A stretch of DNA of 56,624 nt from Bacillus pinisoli (GCF_023036475.1 NZ_JAJQKI010000021.1:1-56624), one strand, 5' to 3'. Counted from the stretch's first letter, positions 11,361-20,666 are shown. The notes: generated from the letters alone by a model not told the origin. Made by a program: numbers and translations.

Positions 11361-12128
11361 ATGTTATTTGATACACATGTACATTTAAATGCAGATCAAT
11401 TCAATGATGATTTAGAAGAGGTACTAGAAAGAGCAAAGCAGCAAGGTGTTCAAAATATGGTAGTAGTAGGATTTGATCGACCTACTATAAAGAAAGCCAT
11501 AGAACTAGCTGAAAAGTATCCTCATTTGTATGCGTCAGTAGGTTGGCATCCTGTAGATGCAATTGATATGACAGATGAAGACCTTCACTGGATCGAAGAG
11601 CTCTCAAGTCATCCGAAAGTGGTGGCAATTGGTGAGATGGGTTTAGACTATTACTGGGATAAATCTCCGAAAGAGACACAAAAAGAAGTGTTTCGTAAGC
11701 AAATCCAATTAGCAAGACGAGTAAAATTACCTATCATCATACATAATCGAGAGGCAACTCAAGATATTGTAGATATTTTAAAAGAAGAGAATGCTGCTGA
11801 AGTTGGCGGTATTATGCATTGCTATAGCGGTAGTCTTGAGGTTGCAAAGGAATGTATAGACATGAATTTCTATATTTCGTTTGGGGGCCCCGTTACCTTT
11901 AAAAATGCCAAAAAGCCAAAAGAAGTAGCAAAGGAATTGCCACTAGATAAACTACTAATAGAAACCGATTGTCCATTTTTAGCACCGCATCCTCATCGTG
12001 GCAAAAGAAATGAACCAAGTTTTGTTTCATTAATTGCAAAAGAGATTGCAGAGTTAAAAGGAATCACATATGAAGAGGTTGTCCTAAAAACGTACGACAA
12101 TGCTCGCCAATTATTTAACATCAAATAG
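11361..12128 (+). CDS. yabD: TatD-family metal-dependent DNase (YabD)
   Basis: A 255-residue TatD-like hydrolase. The HxH metal motif FDTHVHLNADQF is at the start, GEMGLDYY supplies a glutamate ligand, IIHNREAT and IMHCYSG provide histidines, and IETDCPFLAPHPHRGKRNEP near the C-terminus carries the catalytic aspartate. The family has 3'-5' exonuclease activity; the physiological role of YabD is not settled. ATG 11361 is chosen: AAAGGAGA lies at 11347-11353, and the upstream TTG at 11355 is too close to it. It stands between metS and yabE, as in B. subtilis. Confidence 0.9.
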   Translation: MLFDTHVHLNADQFNDDLEEVLERAKQQGVQNMVVVGFDRPTIKKAIELAEKYPHLYASVGWHPVDAIDMTDEDLHWIEELSSHPKVVAIGEMGLDYYWDKSPKETQKEVFRKQIQLARRVKLPIIIHNREATQDIVDILKEENAAEVGGIMHCYSGSLEVAKECIDMNFYISFGGPVTFKNAKKPKEVAKELPLDKLLIETDCPFLAPHPHRGKRNEPSFVSLIAKEIAELKGITYEEVVLKTYDNARQLFNIK

Positions 12129-12294
12129 TAGTGGTTCTTGTCGAATAACTAGTAATCATGTCCATTTATTTAAAAATTCAAAAAAGTTCTACAAGTCTCT
12201 TTCTCTTCATAGGATAAACTTGTCGATAAGTCTTCCTTCCCAAAAAAGAGCTTGTTATTCATAATAGGGTATACGGTCCGAGCTAGAAGGAGAT

Positions 12295-12323
12295 TTGACA
12301 AAAAAGAATTTACTCTTTATAAT
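12295..12323 (+). promoter_or_regulatory. Consensus sigma-A promoter of yabE
   Basis: TTGACA (12295-12300), 17-bp spacer, TATAAT (12318-12323): a perfect match. The implied start near 12330 is 7 nt before the Shine-Dalgarno AAGGAGG, which fixes the yabE start downstream. Confidence 0.9.
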
Positions 12324-12354
12324 CTCTCAAGTAGAGAAGGAGGCGTTTTTCATC

Positions 12355-13551
12355 GTGATTAATAACATGAAAAAGCTGTTTTCCGCACCTATGACACCTA
12401 AAAAACTTGTAGCATTGATTAGTAGTTTCCTAGTTTTATCAGGTTTAACCACCTATGCAGTATATGAGGAAACGAAGCAAACTGTTACACTGACATTGAA
12501 TGGTGAAGAACAAGTCATCAGGACGCATGCTAACACAGTAGGAGACGTCTTGTCAGCGCAGGCTATTGAATTGCGAGATGAGGATTTCGTCAATCATAGC
12601 GTGGAAACTGTCATAAAGGATGACATGGTTGTCATTTGGAAAGCCGCATTACCAGTTGATTTAGTCATCAACGAAGAAGAAACAAAAGTATGGACTACAA
12701 CTGAAACGGTTCAAGAATTACTCGAATCACAGAATATAAAAGTAACTGAGCATGATAAAGTAGAACCAGATCTTAGTGCTTCAATCAAGGCAAATATGGA
12801 AGTTTTAGTTGAAAGTGCATTTCAATTAACAATGAACGTTGGCGGAGAAGAAAAGCAGGTATGGACAACTTCGACTACTGTCGCTGACTTTTTAGAAAAG
12901 CAGAACATCACATTAAATGAATTAGACCGTGTAGAACCAGGACTAGAAGAAATGGTAGTGGCAGACGCAACCGTTTCGGTTACTAGGGTAGAAAAGGTCA
13001 CCGATGTAGTGGAAGAATCTGTAGACTATGCTGTTGTTACAAAAAAGGATTCTAGCTTAGCTAAGGGAACTGAAAAGGTCGTAAACAAAGGTGAGACCGG
13101 TAAAGTTGCTAAACACTATGAAGTAATCATGGAGAATGGCAAAGAAGTTTCTAGAGAATTATTGAAGACAGAAACGTTAAAAGAAAGCAAGGACCGTATT
13201 GTTGCTGTAGGTACGAAGGTCGTCGAGCAGACGCAAGTTTCCAGAGGTAGTGGAACTGTAGCGAGTGAATTCTATGTAAGCTCTACCGCATATACAGCCT
13301 ACTGTAATGGGTGCTCGGGCGTTACAAGTACAGGAATCAACTTAAAAGCAAATCCTAATGCTAAAGTCATTGCAGTTGATCCGAGTGTAATCCCTCTTGG
13401 AACAAAAGTTTATGTAGAGGGTTACGGATATGCAATTGCTGGTGATACAGGTAGCGCGATTAAAGGTAATAAAATCGACGTGTTCTTCGCAACAAAAGCA
13501 GAAGCATACAGATGGGGCCGAAAATCAGTTAAGATTAAAATCATCAAATAG
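12355..13551 (+). CDS. yabE: Cell-wall-binding YabE, Rpf-like with 3D domain
   Basis: A 398-residue secreted or anchored protein. After a short basic stretch a hydrophobic segment (about residues 13-37, LVALISSFLVLSGLTTYAV) serves as signal or anchor. Then come three repeated DUF348 modules (each with a V-L-NGEE-V-T-TVxDxL pattern), a G5 domain around KVVNKGETGKVAKHYEV, and a C-terminal 3D domain with DTG at 364-366 and D375, the catalytic aspartates of lytic transglycosylase-like enzymes. It likely cleaves or remodels peptidoglycan. GTG 12355 follows AAGGAGG at 12337-12343; the longer in-frame TTG at 12295 is the promoter -35 and cannot be the start. In B. subtilis this gene is also controlled by an ECF-dependent antisense RNA; no such promoter was recognised here. 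Confidence 0.9.
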   Translation: MINNMKKLFSAPMTPKKLVALISSFLVLSGLTTYAVYEETKQTVTLTLNGEEQVIRTHANTVGDVLSAQAIELRDEDFVNHSVETVIKDDMVVIWKAALPVDLVINEEETKVWTTTETVQELLESQNIKVTEHDKVEPDLSASIKANMEVLVESAFQLTMNVGGEEKQVWTTSTTVADFLEKQNITLNELDRVEPGLEEMVVADATVSVTRVEKVTDVVEESVDYAVVTKKDSSLAKGTEKVVNKGETGKVAKHYEVIMENGKEVSRELLKTETLKESKDRIVAVGTKVVEQTQVSRGSGTVASEFYVSSTAYTAYCNGCSGVTSTGINLKANPNAKVIAVDPSVIPLGTKVYVEGYGYAIAGDTGSAIKGNKIDVFFATKAEAYRWGRKSVKIKIIK

Positions 13552-13558
13552 GATCCAA

Positions 13559-13588
13559 CGAACAGGGGATTATCCTCCCCTGTTTTTT
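13559..13588 (+). terminator. yabE terminator
   Basis: Perfect 9-bp stem AACAGGGGA (13561-13569) with TCCCCTGTT (13576-13584), followed by seven T. Confidence 0.92.
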
Positions 13589-13602
13589 TGCGTTATAATA
13601 AA

Positions 13603-13836
13603 GAAAAGCGAAAGTGCCTCGTTCAGCTCCGACAAGCAAATGTTCTGAAGCGGGGAAAAGGGTGCTCTTTCCCTTTTCATCGATTCAGGTTATTTGACTC
13701 GAGGAGCTAGGCACTGTAGCTAGCAGAAAGAAAAGCGAAAGTGCCTCGTTCAGCTCCGACAAGCAAATGTTCTGAAGCGGGGAAAAGGGTGCCTTTCCTT
13801 TTCATCGATTCAGGTTATTTGACTCGAGGAGCTAGG
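13603..13836 (-). repeat. Hairpin repeat family A, two tandem copies
   Basis: Two nearly identical copies (starting 13603 and 13730, period 127 bp) of a long hairpin element, inverted relative to the other copies in the window. The landmark words AAGCAAATGTTC and GGTTATTTGACTCGAGGAGC occur in both. The inner stem, read on the minus strand, pairs CCTGAATCG...AAAAGGG with CCCTTTTCCCCGCTTCAG. Copy 2 differs mainly by a 2-3 nt loss in the loop and a truncated end. They fill the spacer between the yabE terminator and rnmV. Confidence 0.9.
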
Positions 13837-13912
13837 AGTAAAGAAGTTCATGTATTAACTACTATATAAGACGAAACAATACGAATAAAAGTTTCAGTTT
13901 TCGGAGGAGAAA

Positions 13913-15342
<1,430 letters not shown>

Positions 15343-15419
15343 TTAATTTGAAGCTACAATCAAGAGTTAAGTAAAACCTAATTCTATAAAAAAGTCTTAT
15401 TAAATTATATTCACTTAGG

Positions 15420-15444
15420 ATCTAGTCTTATGGCTAGATTTTTT
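15420..15444 (+). terminator. ksgA terminator
   Basis: 8-bp stem ATCTAGTC (15420-15427) with GGCTAGAT (15432-15439, one G-U), TTAT loop, T run. Confidence 0.8.
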
Positions 15445-15736
15445 GTTTGGCTTTGGATTTATTAAAGTATGTTTATTTCATTAGTGGAAATCATCAACAT
15501 ACCATATCTAATTTGCACTCTTTCGCTTCTCCTACATAGGCTATTGAGAGGGTTATTATGTTTATAGCGAATCCCAGTATCTAGGCCCTCGAAGGAAAAA
15601 GAACAACACTTTTTCCTCGGTCAAATAACCCTAGAAAAATAAAGGGGAAATTCGCCCTTTTCTTCTTCTAGGAACATTTGCTTGTCGGAGCTTAACGGGG
15701 CGCTTGCGCCTTTTGTTCTTTATGGGAGGGAGAAGA
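15445..15736. other. yabG upstream region
   Basis: The first 130 bp hold no gene. CATACCATA at 15498-15506 fits the -10 of a sigma-K (CATAnnnTA) or sigma-E promoter, and yabG is a sigma-K gene in B. subtilis, but no convincing -35 was found. The rest is a hairpin repeat ending 16 bp before the yabG ATG. Confidence 0.35.
15580..15720 (+). repeat. Hairpin repeat family A, copy in the yabG leader
   Basis: A diverged copy: TCTAGGCCCTCGA, GTCAAATAACCCTAG, the inner pair CCTAGAAAAATAAAGGG with CCCTTTTCTTCTTCTAGG, then GGAACATTTGCTTGTCGGAG and CGCTTGCGCCTTTTGTTC. Its left part is split by a 25-bp insert that is itself an inverted repeat, AGGAAAAAG...CTTTTTCCT (15593-15617). It ends immediately before the yabG ribosome binding site. 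Confidence 0.85.
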
Positions 15737-16612
15737 ATGGAATTGCAGGTCGGAGCGAAAGTTGCTCGCTTGTCATATAATTGTGACTTATTATTTAGAA
15801 TTATAGAGATAAGAGAAGAGAATGGGGTTAGAAAAGCCTTATTGTATGGTGAGGATATTCGGTTAATAGCTGATGCCCCATTTGCAGATCTTAAAATACT
15901 TGACGATCTAGAACAAGCTAAGTACATGTCGATGGAGCGAAAAAAACAAGAAAACTCCTTTTCTCTCTTTAAACAGGATTATCATTTAACAAGGGAAAAG
16001 AGTGAATATGTAGCAACAAATGGATACCAAGGGGATTATGAGTTTTTTCAACTTCCTGGGAAGGTGTTACATCTAGATGGTGATTCTACGTATTTACAAA
16101 AATGCTTAAGTCTCTATGAGAAGATAGGTGTGCCAGTCTACGGAGTCCACTGTAATGAAAAGGAGATGCCTGAAAAAATTGGTCCTTTAATCGAAAAGTA
16201 TAGACCAGATATACTCGTAATAACAGGCCATGATGCTTATTCAAAATCTAAGGGTAAAGTGAATGACTTAAAAGCTTATCGACACTCTAGACATTTTGCA
16301 CGTACCGTTATGGAAGCTAGAAAAAAGGTTCCCAATCTTGATCAACTAGTTATTTTTGCAGGAGCATGCCAGTCACATTTTGAATCATTAATTCGGGCTG
16401 GTGCTAACTTTGCAAGTTCTCCGTCTAGAGTAAATATTCATGCGTTAGATCCTGTTTATATAGTGGCTAAAATTAGTTTTACTCCGTTTATGGACTATAT
16501 TAATGTGTGGGATGTCGTAAGAAATACGTTAACAGGTCAAAAAGGACTCGGTGGGATTGAAACAAAAGGAGTATTACGTACAGGAATGCCTTTTAACAAA
16601 CATACAGATTAA
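15737..16612 (+). CDS. yabG: Sporulation protease YabG
   Basis: A 291-residue member of the YabG peptidase family (U57). In B. subtilis it is made in the mother cell under sigma-K and processes coat proteins such as SafA, SpoIVA and YeeK before transglutaminase cross-linking. The strongly conserved core DILVITGHDAYSK, FAGACQSHFESLIRAGANFASSPS (split here for length) and VYIVAKISFTPFM is intact; the H/C residues in these stretches are candidate catalytic residues. GGGAGGG at 15724-15730 sets ATG 15737; the upstream ATG at 15704 falls inside the hairpin repeat. Confidence 0.93.
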   Translation: MELQVGAKVARLSYNCDLLFRIIEIREENGVRKALLYGEDIRLIADAPFADLKILDDLEQAKYMSMERKKQENSFSLFKQDYHLTREKSEYVATNGYQGDYEFFQLPGKVLHLDGDSTYLQKCLSLYEKIGVPVYGVHCNEKEMPEKIGPLIEKYRPDILVITGHDAYSKSKGKVNDLKAYRHSRHFARTVMEARKKVPNLDQLVIFAGACQSHFESLIRAGANFASSPSRVNIHALDPVYIVAKISFTPFMDYINVWDVVRNTLTGQKGLGGIETKGVLRTGMPFNKHTD

Positions 16613-16616
16613 ACAA

Positions 16617-16648
16617 TGGCCTCTGATACTTTATTAGAGGCTTTTTTC
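16617..16648 (+). terminator. yabG terminator
   Basis: GCCTCT (16619-16624) pairs with AGAGGC (16636-16641), followed by TTTTTT. Confidence 0.8.
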
Positions 16649-16800
16649 TGTTGAGCACATATTAATACAGTTAAAATCGACTAAATACGAAAAACTGGCT
16701 AAATAAAAATAATTAGCTAAAGTTTTGCAATATATACATAAATATAACAAATTTAGACAAAATATATATGTTCGGACAGAAAATTGTCTTAAATTATTAA

Positions 16801-16830
16801 TTGACAACTCTTTAAAAACATTGTTATAAT
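16801..16830 (+). promoter_or_regulatory. Upstream sigma-A promoter of veg
   Basis: TTGACA (16801-16806), 18-bp spacer, TATAAT (16825-16830). Consensus hexamers in very AT-rich DNA. It is the first of two tandem promoters. Confidence 0.8.
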
Positions 16831-16841
16831 TTATAATTTAT

Positions 16842-16870
16842 TTGACTTTCGGACGGTAGTGTGTTATGAT
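16842..16870 (+). promoter_or_regulatory. Downstream sigma-A promoter of veg
   Basis: TTGACT (16842-16847), 17-bp spacer, TATGAT (16865-16870). It lies about 13 bp before the ribosome binding site, the position of the well-known strong Pveg of B. subtilis. Confidence 0.85.
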
Positions 16871-16895
16871 TAAATACATAGCGAGGTGGAGTGAA

Positions 16896-17165
16896 ATGGG
16901 TAAAACACTTATGGAAATTAAACAAGCTCTTGATGGTAACCTTGGAAGACGCTTGACGTTAAGAGCAAACGGTGGTCGTAGGAAGACAATTGAACGTTCA
17001 GGTATACTTGCTGAAACCTATCCATCTGTTTTTGTCATTGAACTAGACCAAGATGAGAATTCATTCGAACGGGTATCATACAGCTATGCGGATGTGTTAA
17101 CAGAAACGGTTGAATTAACTTTTTTTGAAGATAAAACAAGTGGTATTGCGCTTTCAGGTCAATAA
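16896..17165 (+). CDS. veg: Veg protein
   Basis: An 89-residue Veg, a small basic protein highly conserved in Firmicutes and strongly expressed in growth; in B. subtilis it stimulates biofilm genes by antagonising SinR. The core [20 protein letters not shown] and the following [20 protein letters not shown] are nearly identical to relatives. ATG 16896 is set by GAGGTGG upstream and the family start MxKTLxxIK; ATG 16866 overlaps the promoter -10. A large hairpin follows and separates it from sspF. Confidence 0.96.
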   Translation: MGKTLMEIKQALDGNLGRRLTLRANGGRRKTIERSGILAETYPSVFVIELDQDENSFERVSYSYADVLTETVELTFFEDKTSGIALSGQ

Positions 17166-17203
17166 TTTAAAAATTGGATAATGAAGGCAATATAATTGTA
17201 ACG

Positions 17204-17252
17204 GCTCCTTCCCAATACTATTAGTGTCGTAGTATTGGAAAGGAGCTGTTTT
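17204..17252 (+). terminator. veg terminator hairpin containing the sspF ribosome site
   Basis: A 17-bp stem with one mismatch: left arm 17204-17220, 9-nt loop, right arm 17230-17246, then TGTTTTCTTT. The right arm includes AAGGAG (17240-17245), the sspF Shine-Dalgarno sequence, so read-through veg RNA would hide it. Confidence 0.8.
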
Positions 17253-17254
17253 CT

Positions 17255-17434
17255 TTGGGAAGACGACGTGGAGTCATGTCAGAACACTTTAAATATGAGC
17301 TTGCAAAAGAATTAGGGTTTTATAACACTGTCCAGCGTGAGGGATGGGGCGGAATTACGTCAAAGGATGCCGGAAACATGGTAAAGCGAGCAGTTGAAAT
17401 TGCTCAGAGTCAGTTAAACCAGAACCAATCTTAA
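17255..17434 (+). CDS. sspF: Alpha/beta-type small acid-soluble spore protein SspF
   Basis: A 59-residue spore DNA-binding protein, a minor alpha/beta-type SASP. It begins [20 protein letters not shown] and continues with [21 protein letters not shown], the conserved DNA-binding helix-loop-helix pattern of the family; SASPs saturate forespore DNA and protect it. The start is TTG at 17255 with AAGGAG 9 nt upstream. The gene sits between veg and ispE exactly as in B. subtilis. It has its own terminator, and its ribosome site is part of the veg terminator stem, which should limit vegetative translation. Confidence 0.95.
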   Translation: MGRRRGVMSEHFKYELAKELGFYNTVQREGWGGITSKDAGNMVKRAVEIAQSQLNQNQS

Positions 17435-17482
17435 GCATTCTTCATAGAAACATGCTAACCCGATAACGGAAGAAACTACGAC

Positions 17483-17511
17483 AACGCCGAAGGACTCTTC
17501 GGCGTTATTTT
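17483..17511 (+). terminator. sspF terminator
   Basis: Perfect 9-bp stem AACGCCGAA (17483-17491) with TTCGGCGTT (17498-17506), then ATTTTAT. Confidence 0.88.
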
Positions 17512-17651
17512 ATAGCCTTTTTTAAGAAGTAGGGTTTATAATGTTTGTTTTTATTCCATACTTTTGTTAAAAGTTGTCGAGTTATCGTTTTACAAGATAC
17601 TTTATGGTACAATATCGTAATATATGGAAGTTCGTAAAGTAGGTGGACGTA

Positions 17652-18521
17652 TTGAAAATCCTTGTTAAAGCTCCGGCCAAGATCAACCTTGCGCTAGATG
17701 TGCTTCATAAACGTAATGATGGGTATCATGAAGTAAAGATGGTCATGACAACCATTGATTTGGCAGACCGGGTAGAGCTTGAATTATTGGATACGGATCA
17801 AATAAAGATAAGCTCTCACAATCGCTTTGTTCCAGATGATAATCGGAACCTTGCTTATCAAGCAGCGGTATTATTAAAAAAGAAATACAACATCACTAAA
17901 GGAGTAGCCATCTCAATCACGAAATCTATTCCTGTTGCAGCTGGTCTAGCGGGTGGTAGTAGTGATGCAGCAGCTACACTTAGAGGATTAAATAAACTTT
18001 GGGGACTAGGCCTAAGCCTAGATGAACTAGCAGAGATTGGGGCTGAAATTGGTTCTGATGTTTCGTTTTGCGTGTATGGAGGAACAGCATTAGCAACTGG
18101 GCGTGGTGAGATTATTCAACCTATTGACCCTCCACCACATTGTTGGGTTGTTTTAGCTAAACCTTCCATTGGTGTTTCAACAGCAGATGTTTATGGACAT
18201 TTAGATTTAGGACAAGTTACACATCCGAATGTAGACCAAATGGTCCAATCCATTCGCAATCATGATTATCCAAGCATTTGTAAAGAAATGGGGAACGTTT
18301 TAGAGGGAGTTACCTTAAAGATGTATCCAGAAGTAGCACAAATTAAAGATCAAATGAAACGCTTTGGTGCAGATGCAGTCCTTATGAGTGGAAGTGGCCC
18401 GACAGTGTTTGGTTTGGTTCAACATGATTCTAGAATGCAACGAGTATATAACGGCTTAAGAGGGTTCTGTGATCAGGTTTTTGCGGTTCGATTAGTAGGT
18501 GAACGAAATCGTCTTGATTAA
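17652..18521 (+). CDS. ispE: 4-diphosphocytidyl-2-C-methyl-D-erythritol kinase
   Basis: A 289-residue GHMP kinase of the MEP isoprenoid pathway, phosphorylating [26 protein letters not shown] holds the substrate motif (shown to 20 residues by its first part [11 protein letters not shown]), [15 protein letters not shown] is the glycine-rich ATP loop, and [11 protein letters not shown] is the third GHMP motif. The start is TTG 17652: AGGTGG at 17641-17646 precedes it and the protein then begins [12 protein letters not shown] as in relatives. It lies directly before purR. Confidence 0.95.
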   Translation: MKILVKAPAKINLALDVLHKRNDGYHEVKMVMTTIDLADRVELELLDTDQIKISSHNRFVPDDNRNLAYQAAVLLKKKYNITKGVAISITKSIPVAAGLAGGSSDAAATLRGLNKLWGLGLSLDELAEIGAEIGSDVSFCVYGGTALATGRGEIIQPIDPPPHCWVVLAKPSIGVSTADVYGHLDLGQVTHPNVDQMVQSIRNHDYPSICKEMGNVLEGVTLKMYPEVAQIKDQMKRFGADAVLMSGSGPTVFGLVQHDSRMQRVYNGLRGFCDQVFAVRLVGERNRLD

Positions 18522-18563
18522 ATCCGTATAAAAATGGTATATTTACTTAAAACATTCGGATTT
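18521..18563 (+). promoter_or_regulatory. PurBox pair upstream of purR
   Basis: AATCCGTAT (from 18521) and the inverted ACATTCGGATTT (18552-18563) form two opposed boxes with the CCG and CGG cores separated by 30 bp. That is the geometry of B. subtilis PurBoxes (AWWWCCGAACWWT, inverted, about 16-17 bp apart). The right box is close to consensus, the left is weaker. It suggests purR is autoregulated, with the repressor released by PRPP. Confidence 0.6.
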
Positions 18564-18580
18564 ATAGGTGGTGAACAGGA

Positions 18581-19441
18581 ATGAAGATTAAACGAAGTGG
18601 AAGACTCGTAGATATGACACACTATTTGCTACAGCATCCTCACGAGTTAGTTCCACTTACATACTTTGCAGAGCGGTATGAGTCCGCTAAGTCTTCTATT
18701 AGTGAAGATTTAGGCATTATTAAGCAGACATTTGAAGAATCAGGGGTCGGAACCTTATTAACGGTTGCAGGAGCTGCTGGTGGAGTTAAGTATATTCCTA
18801 CTCTTGGGAAAGAAGAAGCGGTTTCCTTTATAGATGAGCTGTGTCAACTGTTTACAAAGCCAGAAAGGCTTTTACCTGGAGGCTACTTATACTTAACGGA
18901 TATATTAGGAAATCCTAGCCTAGTTAATAAGATCGGGCTCATGTTTGCTTCACTATTCGCCACAAAGAAAATAGATGTTGTCATGACGGTTGCCACAAAA
19001 GGTATTCCATTAGCTTATGCTGTAGCTAGCTATTTAAATGTACCAGTTGTCATTGTTAGAAAAGATAGCAAAGTGACAGAAGGTTCAACAGTAAGTATTA
19101 ACTATGTGTCAGGTTCTTCTAAACGAATCCAAACGATGCTACTAGCACGTAGAAGTCTAGAGGTAGGTTCAAACGTTTTAATTATTGATGACTTTATGAA
19201 GGCTGGTGGAACCATTAATGGTATGGTAAGTCTTCTAGAGGAATTCGATGCTAATGTTGCTGGTATTGGAGTCTTAATAGAATCGGATGATGCTGAAGAA
19301 CGCTTAGTCGAAGAGTACTATTCTCTTGTCCAGTTATCTGAAGTTAAGTTGAAAGAAAAAGAAATAGAAGTTGTTTCAGGTAATTTCATCAAGCACTATG
19401 ATGATATGGTTGTTAAAAACCTCGGAGGTGAAAAAGAATGA
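18581..19441 (+). CDS. purR: Purine operon repressor PurR
   Basis: A 286-residue repressor of purine biosynthesis. The N-terminal winged helix ([20 protein letters not shown] onward, about 1-75) binds PurBoxes; the C-terminal part is an inactive phosphoribosyltransferase fold with the PRPP motif [13 protein letters not shown], and PRPP binding relieves repression. Length and motifs are normal. AGGTGGTGAAC precedes the ATG. The gene overlaps ridA by four bases (ATGA). The PurBox-like pair just upstream indicates autoregulation. Confidence 0.97.
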   Translation: MKIKRSGRLVDMTHYLLQHPHELVPLTYFAERYESAKSSISEDLGIIKQTFEESGVGTLLTVAGAAGGVKYIPTLGKEEAVSFIDELCQLFTKPERLLPGGYLYLTDILGNPSLVNKIGLMFASLFATKKIDVVMTVATKGIPLAYAVASYLNVPVVIVRKDSKVTEGSTVSINYVSGSSKRIQTMLLARRSLEVGSNVLIIDDFMKAGGTINGMVSLLEEFDANVAGIGVLIESDDAEERLVEEYYSLVQLSEVKLKEKEIEVVSGNFIKHYDDMVVKNLGGEKE

Positions 19442-19812
19442 AAGTTGTTCAAACAGTAAAAGCTCCACAAGCAATTGGCCCATACTCACAGGGTATTATT
19501 GTAAATAATATGTTTTATAGCTCAGGTCAAATTCCATTAACAGCTGAAGGAGATCTTATAACTGGTACTATCCAAGAAGAAACACACCAAGTTTTTAAAA
19601 ACTTAGAAGCTGTCCTTCAAGAAGCAGGAGCTTCACTTCAGTCAGTTGTCAAAACTACCGTTTTCTTAAGTGATATGAATGACTTTGCTGCCTTCAATGA
19701 AGTGTATAGCGAATACTTTACTTCGAATAAGCCAGCGCGTTCTTGTGTACAAGTCGCAAGACTACCAAAAGATGTAAAAGTTGAAATAGAAGTAATTGCT
19801 TTAGTGCAGTAG
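19438..19812 (+). CDS. ridA: RidA-family enamine/imine deaminase (YabJ)
   Basis: A 124-residue RidA/YjgF/YER057c protein. The family hydrolyses reactive 2-aminoacrylate-type enamines released by PLP enzymes; in B. subtilis yabJ is needed for normal purine gene regulation. [24 protein letters not shown] and the C-terminal family block with the conserved arginine ([20 protein letters not shown]) are seen. ATG overlaps the purR TGA, with GGAGGTG upstream, so translation is coupled. A terminator follows. Confidence 0.95.
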   Translation: MKVVQTVKAPQAIGPYSQGIIVNNMFYSSGQIPLTAEGDLITGTIQEETHQVFKNLEAVLQEAGASLQSVVKTTVFLSDMNDFAAFNEVYSEYFTSNKPARSCVQVARLPKDVKVEIEVIALVQ

Positions 19813-19817
19813 TAACA

Positions 19818-19849
19818 AAGCCCACTCAAATGAGAGTGGGTTTTTTTTG
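19818..19849 (+). terminator. purR-ridA terminator
   Basis: CCCACTC (19821-19827) with GAGTGGG (19834-19840), extended by AAAG/TTTT pairs, then eight T. Confidence 0.92.
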
Positions 19850-19958
19850 AGTTTATGGAATTTCCACCAAAATGGAAGTTGAGTAAGTAGAAAGAACTAG
19901 GTAGTTATATTAGAAAATTAAAAAAATTTGTAGAAATTTTTATTTTTTTTTAAAAAAA

Positions 19959-19985
19959 GAAGGAAAACAGAAAATTCCGTTGAAT
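19959..19985 (+). promoter_or_regulatory. Sigma-H promoter of spoVG
   Basis: GAAGGAAAA (19959-19967), 11-bp spacer, GTTGAAT (19979-19985) matches the sigma-H pattern RnAGGAwWW and RnnGAAT fully. B. subtilis spoVG is the classic sigma-H promoter. The A/T tracts just upstream (about 19905-19958) match the kind of DNA to which AbrB binds there. Confidence 0.88.
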
Positions 19986-20026
19986 TAGTTAATTAAGTTT
20001 TATCTAGGGAAAAGGTGGTGAACATA

Positions 20027-20317
20027 ATGGAAGTAACTGACGTAAGATTACGCCGCGTTAATACCGAAGGACGCATGCGAGCAATTGCCTCTATTACACT
20101 AGATCATGAGTTTGTTGTACATGATATTAGAGTAATTGACGGAAACAACGGTCTGTTTGTAGCAATGCCTAGCAAACGCACTCCTGATGGGGAGTTTCGT
20201 GATATCGCTCATCCTATCAACTCTTCTACTCGCGGAAAAATTCAAGATGCTGTACTAGCTGAGTATCATCGTGTTGGAGAGTTAGAAGTCGAGCTTGAAG
20301 AAGCTGGTGCATCTTAG
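20027..20317 (+). CDS. spoVG: SpoVG, regulator of septation and sporulation
   Basis: A 96-residue SpoVG, almost identical to its B. subtilis counterpart through [20 protein letters not shown] and [18 protein letters not shown]. It binds nucleic acid, affects asymmetric septation and spore cortex, and controls virulence or biofilm genes in other Firmicutes. ATG 20027 is supported by AAAGGTGG upstream. The clear sigma-H promoter makes it a transition-state gene; AbrB repression is expected from family knowledge. Confidence 0.97.
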   Translation: MEVTDVRLRRVNTEGRMRAIASITLDHEFVVHDIRVIDGNNGLFVAMPSKRTPDGEFRDIAHPINSSTRGKIQDAVLAEYHRVGELEVELEEAGAS

Positions 20318-20329
20318 GATGAAAAAAGC

Positions 20330-20364
20330 AGGAACCTAGTAATCATACTAGGTTCTTTTTTATT
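20330..20364 (+). terminator. spoVG terminator
   Basis: Perfect 9-bp stem GAACCTAGT (20332-20340) with ACTAGGTTC (20347-20355), followed by TTTTTTATTTTTT. Confidence 0.93.
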
Positions 20365-20405
20365 TTTTGGGAAATTATAAAATAATAACAAGGGTAGTGC
20401 ATTTT

Positions 20406-20487
20406 AATCCAGCTTCAGCACCCAGCCCCTCGTAAAGGAACATTTGCTATGCCTGAGGTTAAACAGGGCGCTTGCGCTTTTGTTCTG
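20406..20487 (+). repeat. Hairpin repeat family A, internally deleted relic
   Basis: Both ends survive: CCAGCTTCAGCACCCAGCCCCTCG at the left, then directly AAGGAACATTTGCT and CAGGGCGCTTGCGCTTTTGTTCT. The CAAATAACCC segment and the whole inner stem are missing. It lies between the spoVG terminator and the glmU promoter. Confidence 0.75.
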
Positions 20488-20637
20488 TTATGCAAAATAT
20501 TAGGATCAAAGATATAAATTCCTCAAAAGATCATCACTCTCTGTTATAATAAAAAATGCCTATTCCCCAAAATATTCCTAAATATTGTCTAAAATTCGTC
20601 AATTATTGACAGACCACTTGTAAGATTCCTTGTTTCC

Positions 20638-20666
20638 TTGAAATACAGTGTGTTTTAAGATATATT
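20638..20666 (+). promoter_or_regulatory. Sigma-A promoter of glmU-prs
   Basis: TTGAAA (20638-20643), 17-bp spacer, TATATT (20661-20666), about 65 bp before the glmU ATG. Confidence 0.65.

Noticed and set aside
12139..12145. TGTCGAA Spo0A box upstream of yabE
   Set aside because: A single 7-mer is expected several times by chance in a window of this size, and it lies about 150 bp from the promoter without a partner.
13430..13648. 72-codon frame spanning the end of yabE and the first hairpin repeat
   Set aside because: Out of frame with yabE, crosses the yabE terminator and has no start signals.
17157..17194. Upstream sigma-G promoter for sspF
   Set aside because: CAATA and CAATATA words are present but spaced 23 bp apart, which does not fit; the AATACTA in the hairpin is a better, though still unproven, candidate.
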